From Gammaproteobacteria bacterium (GTDB lineage: Bacteria > Pseudomonadota > Gammaproteobacteria > Burkholderiales > Thiobacillaceae): a stretch of DNA of 7,306 nt. A program made the position numbers and the translations under genes. Positions 1-7,306 of this stretch are shown piece by piece. The notes under the pieces are model-generated. The model worked only from the letters and a program-made list of their open reading frames with translations, ran no database searches and was not told the origin of the DNA. How positions within the stretch are numbered: position 1 is the stretch's first letter; the number at the start of each line of letters is the position of its first letter. The stretch is from contig JAHJNP010000173.1 of NCBI GenBank assembly GCA_018820745.1, positions 1 through 7,306 on the forward strand, given 5' to 3'.

Positions 1-438
1 ACCGCCGGACAATTCGGCCGGCATCAGGTGCGATGCGCCGCGCAGGCCCACCGCATGCAGCTTCATCAACACCAGATCGCGGATGGCGTCTTCCGGCAGG
101 TCGGTGTGCTCGCGCAACTGGAACGCCACGTTGTCGAACACCGAGATGTCGGTAAACAGGGCGCCGAACTGGAACAGCATGCCCATCTTGCGGCGCAGGC
201 GGTAGAGGCCGGCCTGGCCAAGCTCGCCCACCGACTCGCCCGCCACGCGCACCGTTCCCTGGCCGGGCTTGAGCTGCCCGCCGATCAAACGCAAAAGGGT
301 GGTTTTGCCGCAACCGCTGCTGCCCATGATGGCGACGACCTGCCCGCGCCGGGCAGTCAGGTTGATGCCCTTCAGAACCAGGCGGTCACCATAGCCAAAT
401 TCGACATCTTCGATTTCGACCAGATTGTCGTTTTGCAA
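1..438 (-). CDS. mlaF: MlaF, ATPase of the Mla phospholipid ABC transporter (partial, C-terminus outside window)
   Basis: MlaF is the cytoplasmic ATPase of the MlaFEDB inner-membrane complex, which moves phospholipids between the inner and outer membranes and helps keep outer-membrane lipid asymmetry. The first 146 residues are visible. They hold a Walker A motif GSSGCGKT at residues 39-46, the Q-loop glutamine at about Q90 in MLFQFGALF, and the ABC signature beginning LSGG at 143-146, where the window ends. The stretches TTLLRLIGGQ, LFTDISVFDNVA, LREHT and VGLRGA are characteristic of MlaF rather than of a generic ABC ATPase, matching the E. coli protein as I remember it. The chosen start is TTG at 438, because an in-frame TAA lies eight codons upstream and no ATG or GTG is available. 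A CTG two codons earlier (444) is possible. A weak GGA precedes the TTG. Walker B and the H-loop lie outside the window. The gene is probably first in an mla operon continuing leftwards. Confidence 0.93.
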   Translation of the reverse strand, partial: MQNDNLVEIEDVEFGYGDRLVLKGINLTARRGQVVAIMGSSGCGKTTLLRLIGGQLKPGQGTVRVAGESVGELGQAGLYRLRRKMGMLFQFGALFTDISVFDNVAFQLREHTDLPEDAIRDLVLMKLHAVGLRGASHLMPAELSGG

Positions 439-471
439 GGAATCCAGCCTGTGTTTTTGTTAAGGGCTGCT

Positions 472-502
472 ATTTTACCGAAGCACGCCCGCGCCACCGC
501 AA
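472..502 (-). promoter_or_regulatory. Possible sigma-70 promoter for mlaF
   Basis: On the minus strand a TAAAAT hexamer (472-477) fits a -10 box. TTGCGG (497-502) could be the -35, but the 19-base spacer is long. It sits 34 bases upstream of the TTG start of mlaF, in the only non-coding gap between the DUF72-like gene and mlaF. This suggests mlaF has its own promoter rather than depending only on cysS transcription. The call is by eye and weak. Confidence 0.35.
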
Positions 503-526
503 TCATGCAGGCGCCTAACCCCGCAT

Positions 527-982
527 TCAGTAGCCCATCACCTGCCTCAGGGTATTGGCCTGCTCCAGCAAACCGGCATTGCCGCTGCGGCTGAATATAA
601 ACAGAGGCTCGCCCGTTGTCGCCTGCTGCGTGATGCGTTGTGCCAGCGCACGCAGGTCGGGGGCCTCGTCCAGCCACCAGACATGCTGTGCTTCCCACGC
701 CGGCGCGGCCAGCAGCACCCGCGGCGAAGCGGGTTTTGCCGATGCCGCCTCACCCGGCTCCAGCACGAAATAGAAGTCGTCGCGGGTGTCGTACAGCCAT
801 TGCGCCCAGGTCGCACTGGATGCGGCCTGCCAGACCGTCGCCGGCAGATAGACCGCCTGGAATTGCGTGTTGTAATAAGACAACAGCCACTCGTCCGGCA
901 GGTCGTCGGGGTAGAGCCCGCCCCGCCACGCAGGATGCTGCCAGCCGCCGGCGCCGACCAGCACAAGGGAGGTGGCGGTCAT
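527..982 (-). CDS. Small DUF72-like (YecE-related) protein, apparently lacking the middle of the domain
   Basis: The 151-residue product has no signal peptide. Residues 6-75 look like the start of the DUF72 (YecE-like) domain: a strand leading into GGWQHPAWRGGLYP, then LSYYNTQFQAVYLPATVW and a DDFYFVLEP strand, parallel to the GTSGWSYPHWRG...FYP...YY...F..VE.N.TFY...P.DF.F pattern of that family. Residues 104-150 resemble its C-terminal end (a helix, LFIF strand, then NAGLLEQANTLRQVMG, like the usual VYFNND..G.A..NA..L). Full DUF72 proteins are about 240-300 residues, so about 100 residues of the middle seem to be missing. The biochemical function of DUF72 is not established. The gene follows cysS by 22 bases on the same strand, so co-transcription is likely. 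The ATG at 982 lacks a clear Shine-Dalgarno. The family link is recognised by eye and is moderately sure; that this is a real gene is more certain. Confidence 0.75.
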   Translation of the reverse strand: MTATSLVLVGAGGWQHPAWRGGLYPDDLPDEWLLSYYNTQFQAVYLPATVWQAASSATWAQWLYDTRDDFYFVLEPGEAASAKPASPRVLLAAPAWEAQHVWWLDEAPDLRALAQRITQQATTGEPLFIFSRSGNAGLLEQANTLRQVMGY

Positions 983-1004
983 GTCGGGACGATGGCGTCC
1001 GGCT

Positions 1005-2372
<1,368 letters not shown>

Positions 2373-2424
2373 GGTGGCGGATTCAGGCCAAAGGCCAAAT
2401 GACAGGGGACGAAACAAAGCGGCG

Positions 2425-2454
2425 TGTCGATTGATGAAATATCCGGGCTAAAAT
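2425..2454 (+). promoter_or_regulatory. Possible promoter for the TPR-ppiB-lpxH cluster
   Basis: The divergent gap between cysS and the TPR gene holds TAAAAT (2449-2454) within GGCTAAAATGCC, a good -10 candidate. The best -35 at suitable spacing is a poor TGTCGA (2425-2430, spacer 18). Transcription would begin near 2461, only about 9 bases before the first ATG of the TPR gene (2470) but 27 before the second (2488). The -35 match is weak, so the call rests mainly on the -10 and on position. I see no equally good promoter for cysS on the other strand. Confidence 0.35.
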
Positions 2455-2469
2455 GCCGGCTTATCCAAG

Positions 2470-3057
2470 ATGATCCGAGCATATCACATGGTTTTGTTGC
2501 GCTTTTTCGCCACCGTTGTCGCCTGCGCCCTTCTCGTCGGCACGCCTGTTCTGGCCGATGACATCCAGGAAATCAACCAGCAGTACCGCAAGGGCGACCT
2601 GATCGGTGCGCTCGACCGCGCCAATCACTTTCTGGCCAGCCATCCGCAGGATGCACAGGCGCGCTTTCTGAAAGGCCTGATCCTCGCCGACCAGGGCAAG
2701 ACGAATGAGGCCATCGCCGTGTTTACCGGACTGACCGAGGACTACCCCGAGCTGCCCGAGCCCTACAACAACCTGGCCGCGCTCTACGCCTCGCAAAGCA
2801 AGTACGACGCGGCCAGGTACGCGCTGGAACTGGCGATCCGCGCCCATCCCGGCTACGCCACCGCGCACGAGAACCTCGGCGACATCTATGCCAAAATGGC
2901 ATCGATTGCGTATGACAAGGCGCTGGCGCTGGACCGCACCAACACGACTGCGCAAACCAAGCTCACGCTGATCCGGAGCATGCTCGGGGAACAATCCGGC
3001 AAGCCGGCAACGGCCAAGCCCCTGCCGGACGCCAGGCCGCCCGCACCGGCCAGATAA
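2470..3057 (+). CDS. Exported tetratricopeptide-repeat protein
   Basis: The 195-residue product begins with a signal peptide: a short basic region (R3, R11), a hydrophobic core at about 12-24 and a likely cleavage site VLA|DD after residue 29. It is therefore probably periplasmic. The mature part is a string of TPR helix pairs, roughly 31-63, 64-97, 98-131 and a shortened fourth unit from 132 (AHENLGDIYAKM then AYDKALALD). Typical TPR positions such as NLAALYA and NLGDIYA are visible. The tail from about 175 is proline- and alanine-rich and probably disordered. TPRs bind proteins; no specific partner or enzyme activity can be read here. Two starts are possible. ATG 2470 is annotated. ATG 2488 keeps most of the signal peptide, has a GAG eight bases upstream and fits the predicted transcript start better. 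It lies 69 bases before ppiB on the same strand. Confidence 0.88.
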   Translation: MIRAYHMVLLRFFATVVACALLVGTPVLADDIQEINQQYRKGDLIGALDRANHFLASHPQDAQARFLKGLILADQGKTNEAIAVFTGLTEDYPELPEPYNNLAALYASQSKYDAARYALELAIRAHPGYATAHENLGDIYAKMASIAYDKALALDRTNTTAQTKLTLIRSMLGEQSGKPATAKPLPDARPPAPAR

Positions 3058-3126
3058 GGCCATGCGCCCCGGTGTGGCAAAACGGCCGCCGGAACCTCTT
3101 TCACATTAACTTTCTTTAGGACACAC

Positions 3127-3618
3127 ATGGTCAAGCTGCACACCAACCACGGCATCATCACCCTCGAACTCGACGCCGAAAAAGCGCCGAAAACGGTGGA
3201 AAACTTCCTGCAATACGTGCGCGACGGGTTTTTCGACGGCACGATTTTCCATCGCGTGATCGATGGCTTCATGATCCAGGGCGGCGGCTTCGAGCCCGGC
3301 ATGACGCAAAAACCCACCCGTGGCCCGATCGAGAACGAGGCCGCCAACGGCCTGAAGAACGAGGCCTACACCGTCGCCATGGCGCGCACCTCCGACCCCG
3401 CTTCGGCCACCGCGCAGTTCTTCATCAACATCGCCAACAACAGCTTCCTCAACTTCACCTCGCCCACGCCGCAGGGCTACGGCTACGCCGTGTTCGGCAA
3501 GGTCGTCGAAGGCACGGACGTGATCGACAAGATCAAGAAGGTGAAAACCGGCAACCGCGCCGGGCACCAGGACGTGCCGCAGGAAGACGTGGTCATCACC
3601 CAGGCGGAAATCGTCTGA
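3127..3618 (+). CDS. ppiB: Peptidyl-prolyl cis-trans isomerase B (cyclophilin)
   Basis: Cyclophilins speed the cis-trans isomerisation of peptide bonds before proline and so assist protein folding. The 163-residue product is almost the same length as E. coli PpiB (164) and has no signal peptide, so it should be cytoplasmic. The catalytic segment [19 protein letters not shown] runs from 41 to 59 and contains the catalytic arginine R43. The substrate-binding [18 protein letters not shown] follows at 84-101 and the VFGKVVEG strand at 122-129. HQDVPQEDV near the end (147-155) is also typical of PpiB. The ATG at 3127 is preceded by AGGA (3118-3121) five bases upstream, a credible ribosome binding site. 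The stop codon (TGA, 3616-3618) overlaps the proposed CTG start of lpxH, so the two are likely translated in a coupled way. Confidence 0.97.
   Translation: MVKLHTNHGIITLELDAEKAPKTVENFLQYVRDGFFDGTIFHRVIDGFMIQGGGFEPGMTQKPTRGPIENEAANGLKNEAYTVAMARTSDPASATAQFFINIANNSFLNFTSPTPQGYGYAVFGKVVEGTDVIDKIKKVKTGNRAGHQDVPQEDVVITQAEIV
3602..3608 (+). promoter_or_regulatory. Ribosome binding site supporting a CTG start for lpxH
   Basis: AGGCGGA differs by one base from AGGAGGA and ends six bases before the CTG at 3615. It lies inside the last codons of ppiB. It supports initiation at the CTG, which overlaps the ppiB stop as CTGA in the same manner as a common ATGA coupling. The assignment is by eye. Confidence 0.5.
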
Positions 3619-4373
3619 AGACGAGCCCGCCCGCGTCGGGGAAATCAGGTCGCAGCTTCTTTGTTGCCGACCTGCACCTGACCGACGAACGCCCGGTCGC
3701 CACCGGGCGTTTTTTTCGCTTTCTGCAGGAGGAGGCTGCCGGTGCGGATGCGCTCTACATCCTCGGCGACCTGTTCGATGCCTGGGTCGGCGACGATCAC
3801 GGCGCGCAGGTGGCGCACGACACCGCGCGCCAGCTCAAGTCCCTGGTCGATGCCGGCACGCCGGTGTATTTCATGCACGGCAACCGCGACTTCATGCTGG
3901 CCGCGCGCTATGCCGCGCAGTCCGGCATGACGCTGCTGGCCGACCCCGCCCGTATCGACCTGTACGGCGTGCCGACGCTTTTGATGCACGGCGATACGCT
4001 ATGCACCGACGACACCGCCTACCAGACGTTCCGCCGCCGGGTGCGGCACCCGCTGACGCTAGCGTTGCTGCGCCGCCTGCCGCTGGCGCTGCGCCACCGC
4101 CTGGCACGTCAGGCGCGGGCGGGCAGCGAAGCGGCCAAGGCCGGCAAGCCGGCCGCGATCATGGATGTAAATGAAGGGGAAGTGATGCGCGTGCTGCGCG
4201 AGCGACAGGTCTGCCGCCTGATCCATGGCCATACCCATCGCCCGGCGCGGCATGTCCATGTGGTCGACGGCCAGGACTGCGAACGCTGGGTGGTGCCGGA
4301 CTGGTATGCCCGCTGGGGCTATGTGGCATGCGACGCCGCCGGCTGCACGCTCAGGGTTGAGGATTTAAGCTGA
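3615..4373 (+). CDS. lpxH: UDP-2,3-diacylglucosamine diphosphatase, with a probable CTG start
   Basis: LpxH is a peripheral-membrane calcineurin-like phosphoesterase that cleaves UDP-2,3-diacylglucosamine to lipid X and UMP in lipid A synthesis. From CTG 3615 the product is 252 residues (E. coli LpxH is 240). The metal ligands are D19 and H21 (VADLHL), D52 (LGDLFDAW), N90 (HGNRD), H125 ([10 protein letters not shown]) and H206/H208 (GHTHRP), each a constant 11 residues beyond the E. coli positions. IMDVN at 182-186 is also family-typical. No in-frame ATG, GTG or TTG occurs before the GTG at 3810. Starting there would delete D19, H21 and D52 and leave a dead enzyme. CTG 3615 overlaps the ppiB TGA and has AGGCGGA six bases upstream. 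Alternatives are a mutated or miscalled ATG, or initiation at another near-cognate codon. The identity of the enzyme is nearly certain; the exact start is not. Confidence 0.92.
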   Translation: MKTSPPASGKSGRSFFVADLHLTDERPVATGRFFRFLQEEAAGADALYILGDLFDAWVGDDHGAQVAHDTARQLKSLVDAGTPVYFMHGNRDFMLAARYAAQSGMTLLADPARIDLYGVPTLLMHGDTLCTDDTAYQTFRRRVRHPLTLALLRRLPLALRHRLARQARAGSEAAKAGKPAAIMDVNEGEVMRVLRERQVCRLIHGHTHRPARHVHVVDGQDCERWVVPDWYARWGYVACDAAGCTLRVEDLS

Positions 4374-4383
4374 ATGCTTCGCT

Positions 4384-4424
4384 GGTGCACCCGCAAGAGG
4401 GAGCAAGCCTGCGGGCGCACCTAC
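4384..4424. terminator. Imperfect hairpin between convergent genes: possible terminator or REP-like element
   Basis: GGTGCACCCGCA (4384-4395) pairs with TGCGGGCGCACC (4410-4421) in 11 of 12 positions, around a 14-base loop. It lies 10 bases after the lpxH stop and just beyond the stop of the gene coming the other way, where a bidirectional terminator would be expected. The plus strand has only a weak T-rich stretch after it (TACATTTTC) and the minus strand has none, so it is not a classic intrinsic terminator. Read on the minus strand the element begins GTAG followed by the palindrome, the layout seen in some REP sequences. Confidence 0.4.
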
Positions 4425-4428
4425 ATTT

Positions 4429-5103
4429 TCACGATGGCGCGTTGATCGCCGTCATGCCCTCGGGCACGCGGAACAGTTCGGGCTGCAGGGGGTGTTTCGA
4501 TTCGCTTTCAAGCCGCCGCGTGCGGCCGTTGAACTCGCGTTCCTCGAGCGGCAGGCCGAGTCCGAGCGTGGCGCCGGATTCCCACACCAGGTTCGCCAGA
4601 TCGCAGTCGTGCTGCAGTTCGCGCGGCGACGCCGCCCACACGCGGTACTGCATGGCGGCCAGAACGGATTTCAGCTCGGCCATCGCGCGTGCCGCGTCCG
4701 GCGCGGCAGCCCGGGCGGCCACCCCTTCGCTGCACACCACGTCCTTCAGCACCAGGCTGAAGCGCTGCGTGCCCGCCGCGGCCGGCTGCGTGTCGAGCCG
4801 GGGATTCCAGCCGGCGGGCTTGAGCGGCACCATACCGGCAGTGAACACCATCGCCAGCTTGTTGTCGCGCGTGACATTGGTGACCTGGCGCTGGCGGCGG
4901 TCGAGCAGCAGGAAGTCGCTGTCGTCGTTGCCGTCATCCAGTCGCAAGAAATCCGCGGTGACCAGGATGCGCGTCAGGTAGGACGGATCGCCCGGATCCT
5001 GGTCGACATAGCGCAGCGCGATCATCTCTTGGCGCGGTGCGATGGTGCCGGCTGCGTGGGCGGCACCCAGCCCCAGCAGGAACAGCATCAGCCACGTTTT
5101 CAT
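4429..5103 (-). CDS. Exported protein of unknown function, coupled to metZ
   Basis: I do not recognise a named family. The 224-residue product starts with a clear signal peptide (K2, hydrophobic 4-15, likely cleavage AHA|AG after residue 17), so it is probably periplasmic. The first half of the mature protein alternates strands and turns (TRILVTADFLRLDD, DFLLLDRRQRQVTNVTRD, NKLAMVFTAG), suggesting a beta-rich domain. The second half is more helical (PDAARAMAELKSVLAAMQYRV, about 135-155). There are two cysteines in the mature part, C124 and C167, which could form a disulfide. No lipobox or catalytic motif is apparent. The ATG at 5103 overlaps the TGA of metZ as ATGA, which strongly supports this start and translational coupling. 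Base composition and codon use look like the neighbours. That this is a real gene is well supported; its role is unknown. Confidence 0.82.
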   Translation of the reverse strand: MKTWLMLFLLGLGAAHAAGTIAPRQEMIALRYVDQDPGDPSYLTRILVTADFLRLDDGNDDSDFLLLDRRQRQVTNVTRDNKLAMVFTAGMVPLKPAGWNPRLDTQPAAAGTQRFSLVLKDVVCSEGVAARAAAPDAARAMAELKSVLAAMQYRVWAASPRELQHDCDLANLVWESGATLGLGLPLEEREFNGRTRRLESESKHPLQPELFRVPEGMTAINAPS

Positions 5104-6272
5104 TCTGCAAGCCCCCGCATCAGGTCATTCCGGATATCGGTCAGCGATTCCAGCCCCACCGCGATGCGCACCAGGCCATCGCCGATGCCGGCCGCCGCGC
5201 GCTGCTCCGCCGTCATGCGGCTGTGCGTGGTGGTGGCCGGATGGGTGATGGTGGTCTTGGTGTCGCCCAGGTTGGCGGTGATCGACAGCATTCTGGTCGC
5301 GTCGATCAGTTTCCACGCAGCCGCCTGACCGCCCTTGAGTTCGAACGCGACGATGCCGCCACCGGTTTTCTGCTGCGCCATCGCCAGTTGATGCTGCGGG
5401 TGCGACGGCAGGCCGGGATACCACACGCGCGCAACCTGCGGCTGCGCTTCCAGCCATTGCGCCAGCGCCAGCGCATTTTTCGAATGCGCTTCCATGCGCA
5501 GCGCGAGCGTCTCCATGCCTTTCAGGATCACCCAGGCGTTGAACGCGGACAGCGTCGGCCCGGCGGTGCGCAGGAAGGTGTAGACGCCCTCCATCAGCGC
5601 CTGGCTGCCGAGCACCGCGCCGCCGAGCACCCTGCCCTGGCCGTCGAGGTACTTGGTGGCGGAATGGATCACGATGTCGGCACCCAGCTCGAGCGGCTTT
5701 TGCAGCGCCGGCGAGCAGAAGCAGTTGTCGACCGCGAGCCACGCGCCGGACGCGTGCGCGATGTCGGCGAGCGCGCGGATGTCGCTCACCTCGGTCAACG
5801 GATTGGACGGCGACTCGACGAAGAAGAGCTTGGTGTTCGGTTTCACCGCCGCGCGCCATTCCGCCGGGTCGGTCGGCGACACATAGGTCGTCTCGATGCC
5901 GAAGCGGCCGAGGATGTTGGAAAACAGCTGCACGGTGGAGCCGAAAATCGAGCGCGATGCGACGACGTGCTCGCCCGCTTTCATCAGCCCCATCACGGTC
6001 GCCAGAATCGACGCCATGCCGGACGCGAACGCCACGCAGCGCTCGGCGCCTTCGAGCGCGGCGAGCCGGTCTTCCATCATGCTGACGGTGGGGTTGGTGA
6101 AGCGGGCGTAGATCGGGCCGGGCTGCTCGCCCTTGAAGCGCGCCGCCGCCTCGGCCGCGCTGCCGAACACGAAGCTGGAGGTGAGGAACAGCGCCTCCGA
6201 GTGCTCGTTGAACTGACTGCGCACTGTGCCGGCGCGCACCGCCAGGGTTTCAAGCTCGTATTCGTCGTTCAT
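5100..6272 (-). CDS. metZ: O-succinylhomoserine sulfhydrylase
   Basis: MetZ is a cytoplasmic PLP enzyme that makes homocysteine directly from O-succinylhomoserine and sulfide, bypassing cystathionine in methionine synthesis. The 390-residue product has the Cys/Met-metabolism PLP fold. The PLP lysine is K207 in [12 protein letters not shown]182 (AVDNCF) should contact the pyridine nitrogen, and Y55 and R57 ([10 protein letters not shown]) with G85-M86 (ASGMAS) line the phosphate pocket. The C-terminal SLGD-like segment is [28 protein letters not shown] and the position next to purF favour MetZ over cystathionine gamma-synthase or MetY, as in the known purF-metZ order of pseudomonads and beta-proteobacteria. 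O-acetylhomoserine use cannot be excluded from sequence. The ATG at 6272 overlaps the purF stop as ATGA, and its own TGA overlaps the next ATG in the same way. Confidence 0.95.
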   Translation of the reverse strand: MNDEYELETLAVRAGTVRSQFNEHSEALFLTSSFVFGSAAEAAARFKGEQPGPIYARFTNPTVSMMEDRLAALEGAERCVAFASGMASILATVMGLMKAGEHVVASRSIFGSTVQLFSNILGRFGIETTYVSPTDPAEWRAAVKPNTKLFFVESPSNPLTEVSDIRALADIAHASGAWLAVDNCFCSPALQKPLELGADIVIHSATKYLDGQGRVLGGAVLGSQALMEGVYTFLRTAGPTLSAFNAWVILKGMETLALRMEAHSKNALALAQWLEAQPQVARVWYPGLPSHPQHQLAMAQQKTGGGIVAFELKGGQAAAWKLIDATRMLSITANLGDTKTTITHPATTTHSRMTAEQRAAAGIGDGLVRIAVGLESLTDIRNDLMRGLAE

Positions 6273-7306
6273 GAATCGCTCGTCGCCAGGTTGAGGTCGA
6301 GTTGCTGGGTCGACAGCGCCGCCAGCGACGGCGTTTCACCATTGCGCACGGCCTCGACGTAATTGAGGTACTCCGGGGTGACGTCGCCGGTGATGTAGCG
6401 GCCGTCGAAGCACGAGGTATCGAAATCGGCAATCGCCGGGTTGCCCGCGCGCACCACCTCGACCATGGCGTCGAGATCCTGGTAGATCATCGCATCGCAG
6501 CCGATTTCAAGCGCAATCTCCTGGTCGTTGCGGCCGTTGGCGATCAGCTCGTTGCGCGTCGGCATATCGATGCCGTAGACGTTGGAGAAGCGGACCGGCG
6601 GCGAGGCCGAGGCGAAATACACCTTCTCGGCGCCGGCGTCGCGCGCCATCTGCACGATCTCGCGGCTGGTGGTGCCACGCACGATGGAATCGTCGACCAA
6701 CAGCACGTTCTTGCCCTTGAATTCCTCGCCGATGGCATTGAGTTTCTGCCGCACCGACTTCTTGCGCAGCGCCTGCCCCGGCATGATGAAGGTGCGCCCG
6801 ATGTAGCGGTTCTTGATGAAGCCTTCGCGGTACGGCACGTTGAGGTGGTTGGCCAGCTGCAGCGCTGAGGGCCGGCTGGTGTCGGGGATCGGGATCACTA
6901 CGTCGATCTTCAGGTGGGCGTGTTCGCGCTTGATCTTTTCGGCCAGCGACACGCCCATGGCGAGACGCGTACTGTAGACCGAGACGCCGTCCATCACCGA
7001 ATCCGGGCGTGCCAGGTAGACGTATTCGAAAATGCAGGGATTGAGCACCGCCTTGTCGCTGCACATGCGGCTGTGCAGCTTGCGCTGGTAGTCGATGAAC
7101 ACCGCTTCGCCCGGCGCAACGTCGCGCAGCAGGCGGAAGCCCAGCGTGTCGATCGCCACGCTTTCCGACGCCACGATGTACTCGTGCGGCATGACCTGAT
7201 CGTTGATGCCGATCACCAGCGGGCGGATGCCGAACGGGTCGCGGAACGCCAGCAGGCCGTAGCCGGCGATGAAGGCGGTCACCGCATAGGCGCCCTTGCA
7301 GCGCGC
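6269..7306 (-). CDS. purF: Amidophosphoribosyltransferase (partial, N-terminus outside window)
   Basis: PurF carries out the first committed step of purine synthesis, making 5-phosphoribosylamine from PRPP and glutamine in the cytoplasm. The last 345 residues are visible and the frame stays open to the right edge. The end of the glutaminase domain is seen as [26 protein letters not shown] and ASESVAID. The phosphoribosyltransferase domain follows, with [29 protein letters not shown] and the PRPP-binding loop [14 protein letters not shown] (near 6665-6708), then [14 protein letters not shown]. The N-terminal catalytic cysteine lies outside the window, since full PurF is about 500 residues. GTG at 7282 is internal, not a start. 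The stop TGA overlaps the metZ start as ATGA. Purine repression through PurR, as in E. coli, cannot be judged because the promoter is not included. Confidence 0.97.
   Translation of the reverse strand, partial: ARCKGAYAVTAFIAGYGLLAFRDPFGIRPLVIGINDQVMPHEYIVASESVAIDTLGFRLLRDVAPGEAVFIDYQRKLHSRMCSDKAVLNPCIFEYVYLARPDSVMDGVSVYSTRLAMGVSLAEKIKREHAHLKIDVVIPIPDTSRPSALQLANHLNVPYREGFIKNRYIGRTFIMPGQALRKKSVRQKLNAIGEEFKGKNVLLVDDSIVRGTTSREIVQMARDAGAEKVYFASASPPVRFSNVYGIDMPTRNELIANGRNDQEIALEIGCDAMIYQDLDAMVEVVRAGNPAIADFDTSCFDGRYITGDVTPEYLNYVEAVRNGETPSLAALSTQQLDLNLATSDS

Noticed and set aside
28..594. 188-residue plus-strand open frame at the left edge
   Set aside because: It is the reverse-strand shadow of mlaF, whose Walker A, Q-loop and signature motifs are unmistakable.
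2386..2399. Tandem GGCCAAA GGCCAAA in the cysS leader
   Set aside because: Only two 7-base copies forming at most a 4-base stem; nothing ties it to regulation and it could be chance.
2373..2417. A 15-residue N-terminal extension of cysS from TTG 2417
   Set aside because: The family start MLHITNSL is at 2372, and residue numbering from there matches the known zinc and motif positions exactly.
3058..3126. Possible terminator or promoter between the TPR gene and ppiB
   Set aside because: No convincing hairpin with a T-tract and no good -35/-10 pair; only the AGGA ribosome binding site of ppiB is supported.
3540..3640. A PpiB-LpxH fusion made by ribosomal frameshifting
   Set aside because: The lpxH frame is open back into ppiB, but I see no slippery heptamer with a following structure, and PpiB ends at its normal family length.
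3810..4373. A shorter lpxH starting at GTG 3810
   Set aside because: It would lack D19, H21 and D52, three of the metal ligands, while the same open frame upstream encodes them.
5037..6362. 441-residue open frame on the plus strand across metZ
   Set aside because: It is antisense to metZ with its conserved PLP motifs and extends into the purF and unknown-gene ends. Composition is typical of a GC-rich shadow frame.

Overview
This window looks like ordinary chromosomal, mostly housekeeping DNA from a GC-rich (roughly 60-65% by eye) beta-proteobacterium. A Thiobacillus/Nitrosomonadales-like or Burkholderiales-like host is my inference. It rests on the gene order, the close similarity of the proteins to proteobacterial families, and the lipid A (lpxH) and Mla lipid-transport genes, which imply a Gram-negative outer membrane. 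I see no mobile element, CRISPR array, tRNA or rRNA, and no gap over 300 bases without a gene.

Left block, all on the minus strand: cysS (cysteinyl-tRNA synthetase) is followed after 22 bases by a small DUF72-like protein gene. After an 88-base gap with a possible promoter comes the 5' part of mlaF, the ATPase of the Mla phospholipid transporter, which runs off the left edge.

Middle block, plus strand, divergent from cysS across a gap of about 97 bases: an exported tetratricopeptide-repeat protein, ppiB (cytoplasmic cyclophilin) and lpxH (UDP-2,3-diacylglucosamine diphosphatase, lipid A synthesis). The start of lpxH is unusual. No ATG, GTG or TTG lies upstream of its first metal-binding residues, and the best start is a CTG that overlaps the ppiB stop codon and has a good ribosome binding site.

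Right block, minus strand, read from the right edge inward: purF (first step of purine synthesis, N-terminus outside the window), metZ (O-succinylhomoserine sulfhydrylase, methionine synthesis) and an exported protein of unknown function. Both junctions are ATGA stop/start overlaps, so the three are very probably one translationally coupled operon. It converges on lpxH, with a large imperfect hairpin between them that could be a terminator or a REP-like element.

I found no clearly new biological system. The points most worth a second look are the CTG start of lpxH, the apparently internally deleted DUF72 protein, the unknown exported protein coupled to purF-metZ, and the hairpin at the convergent junction.
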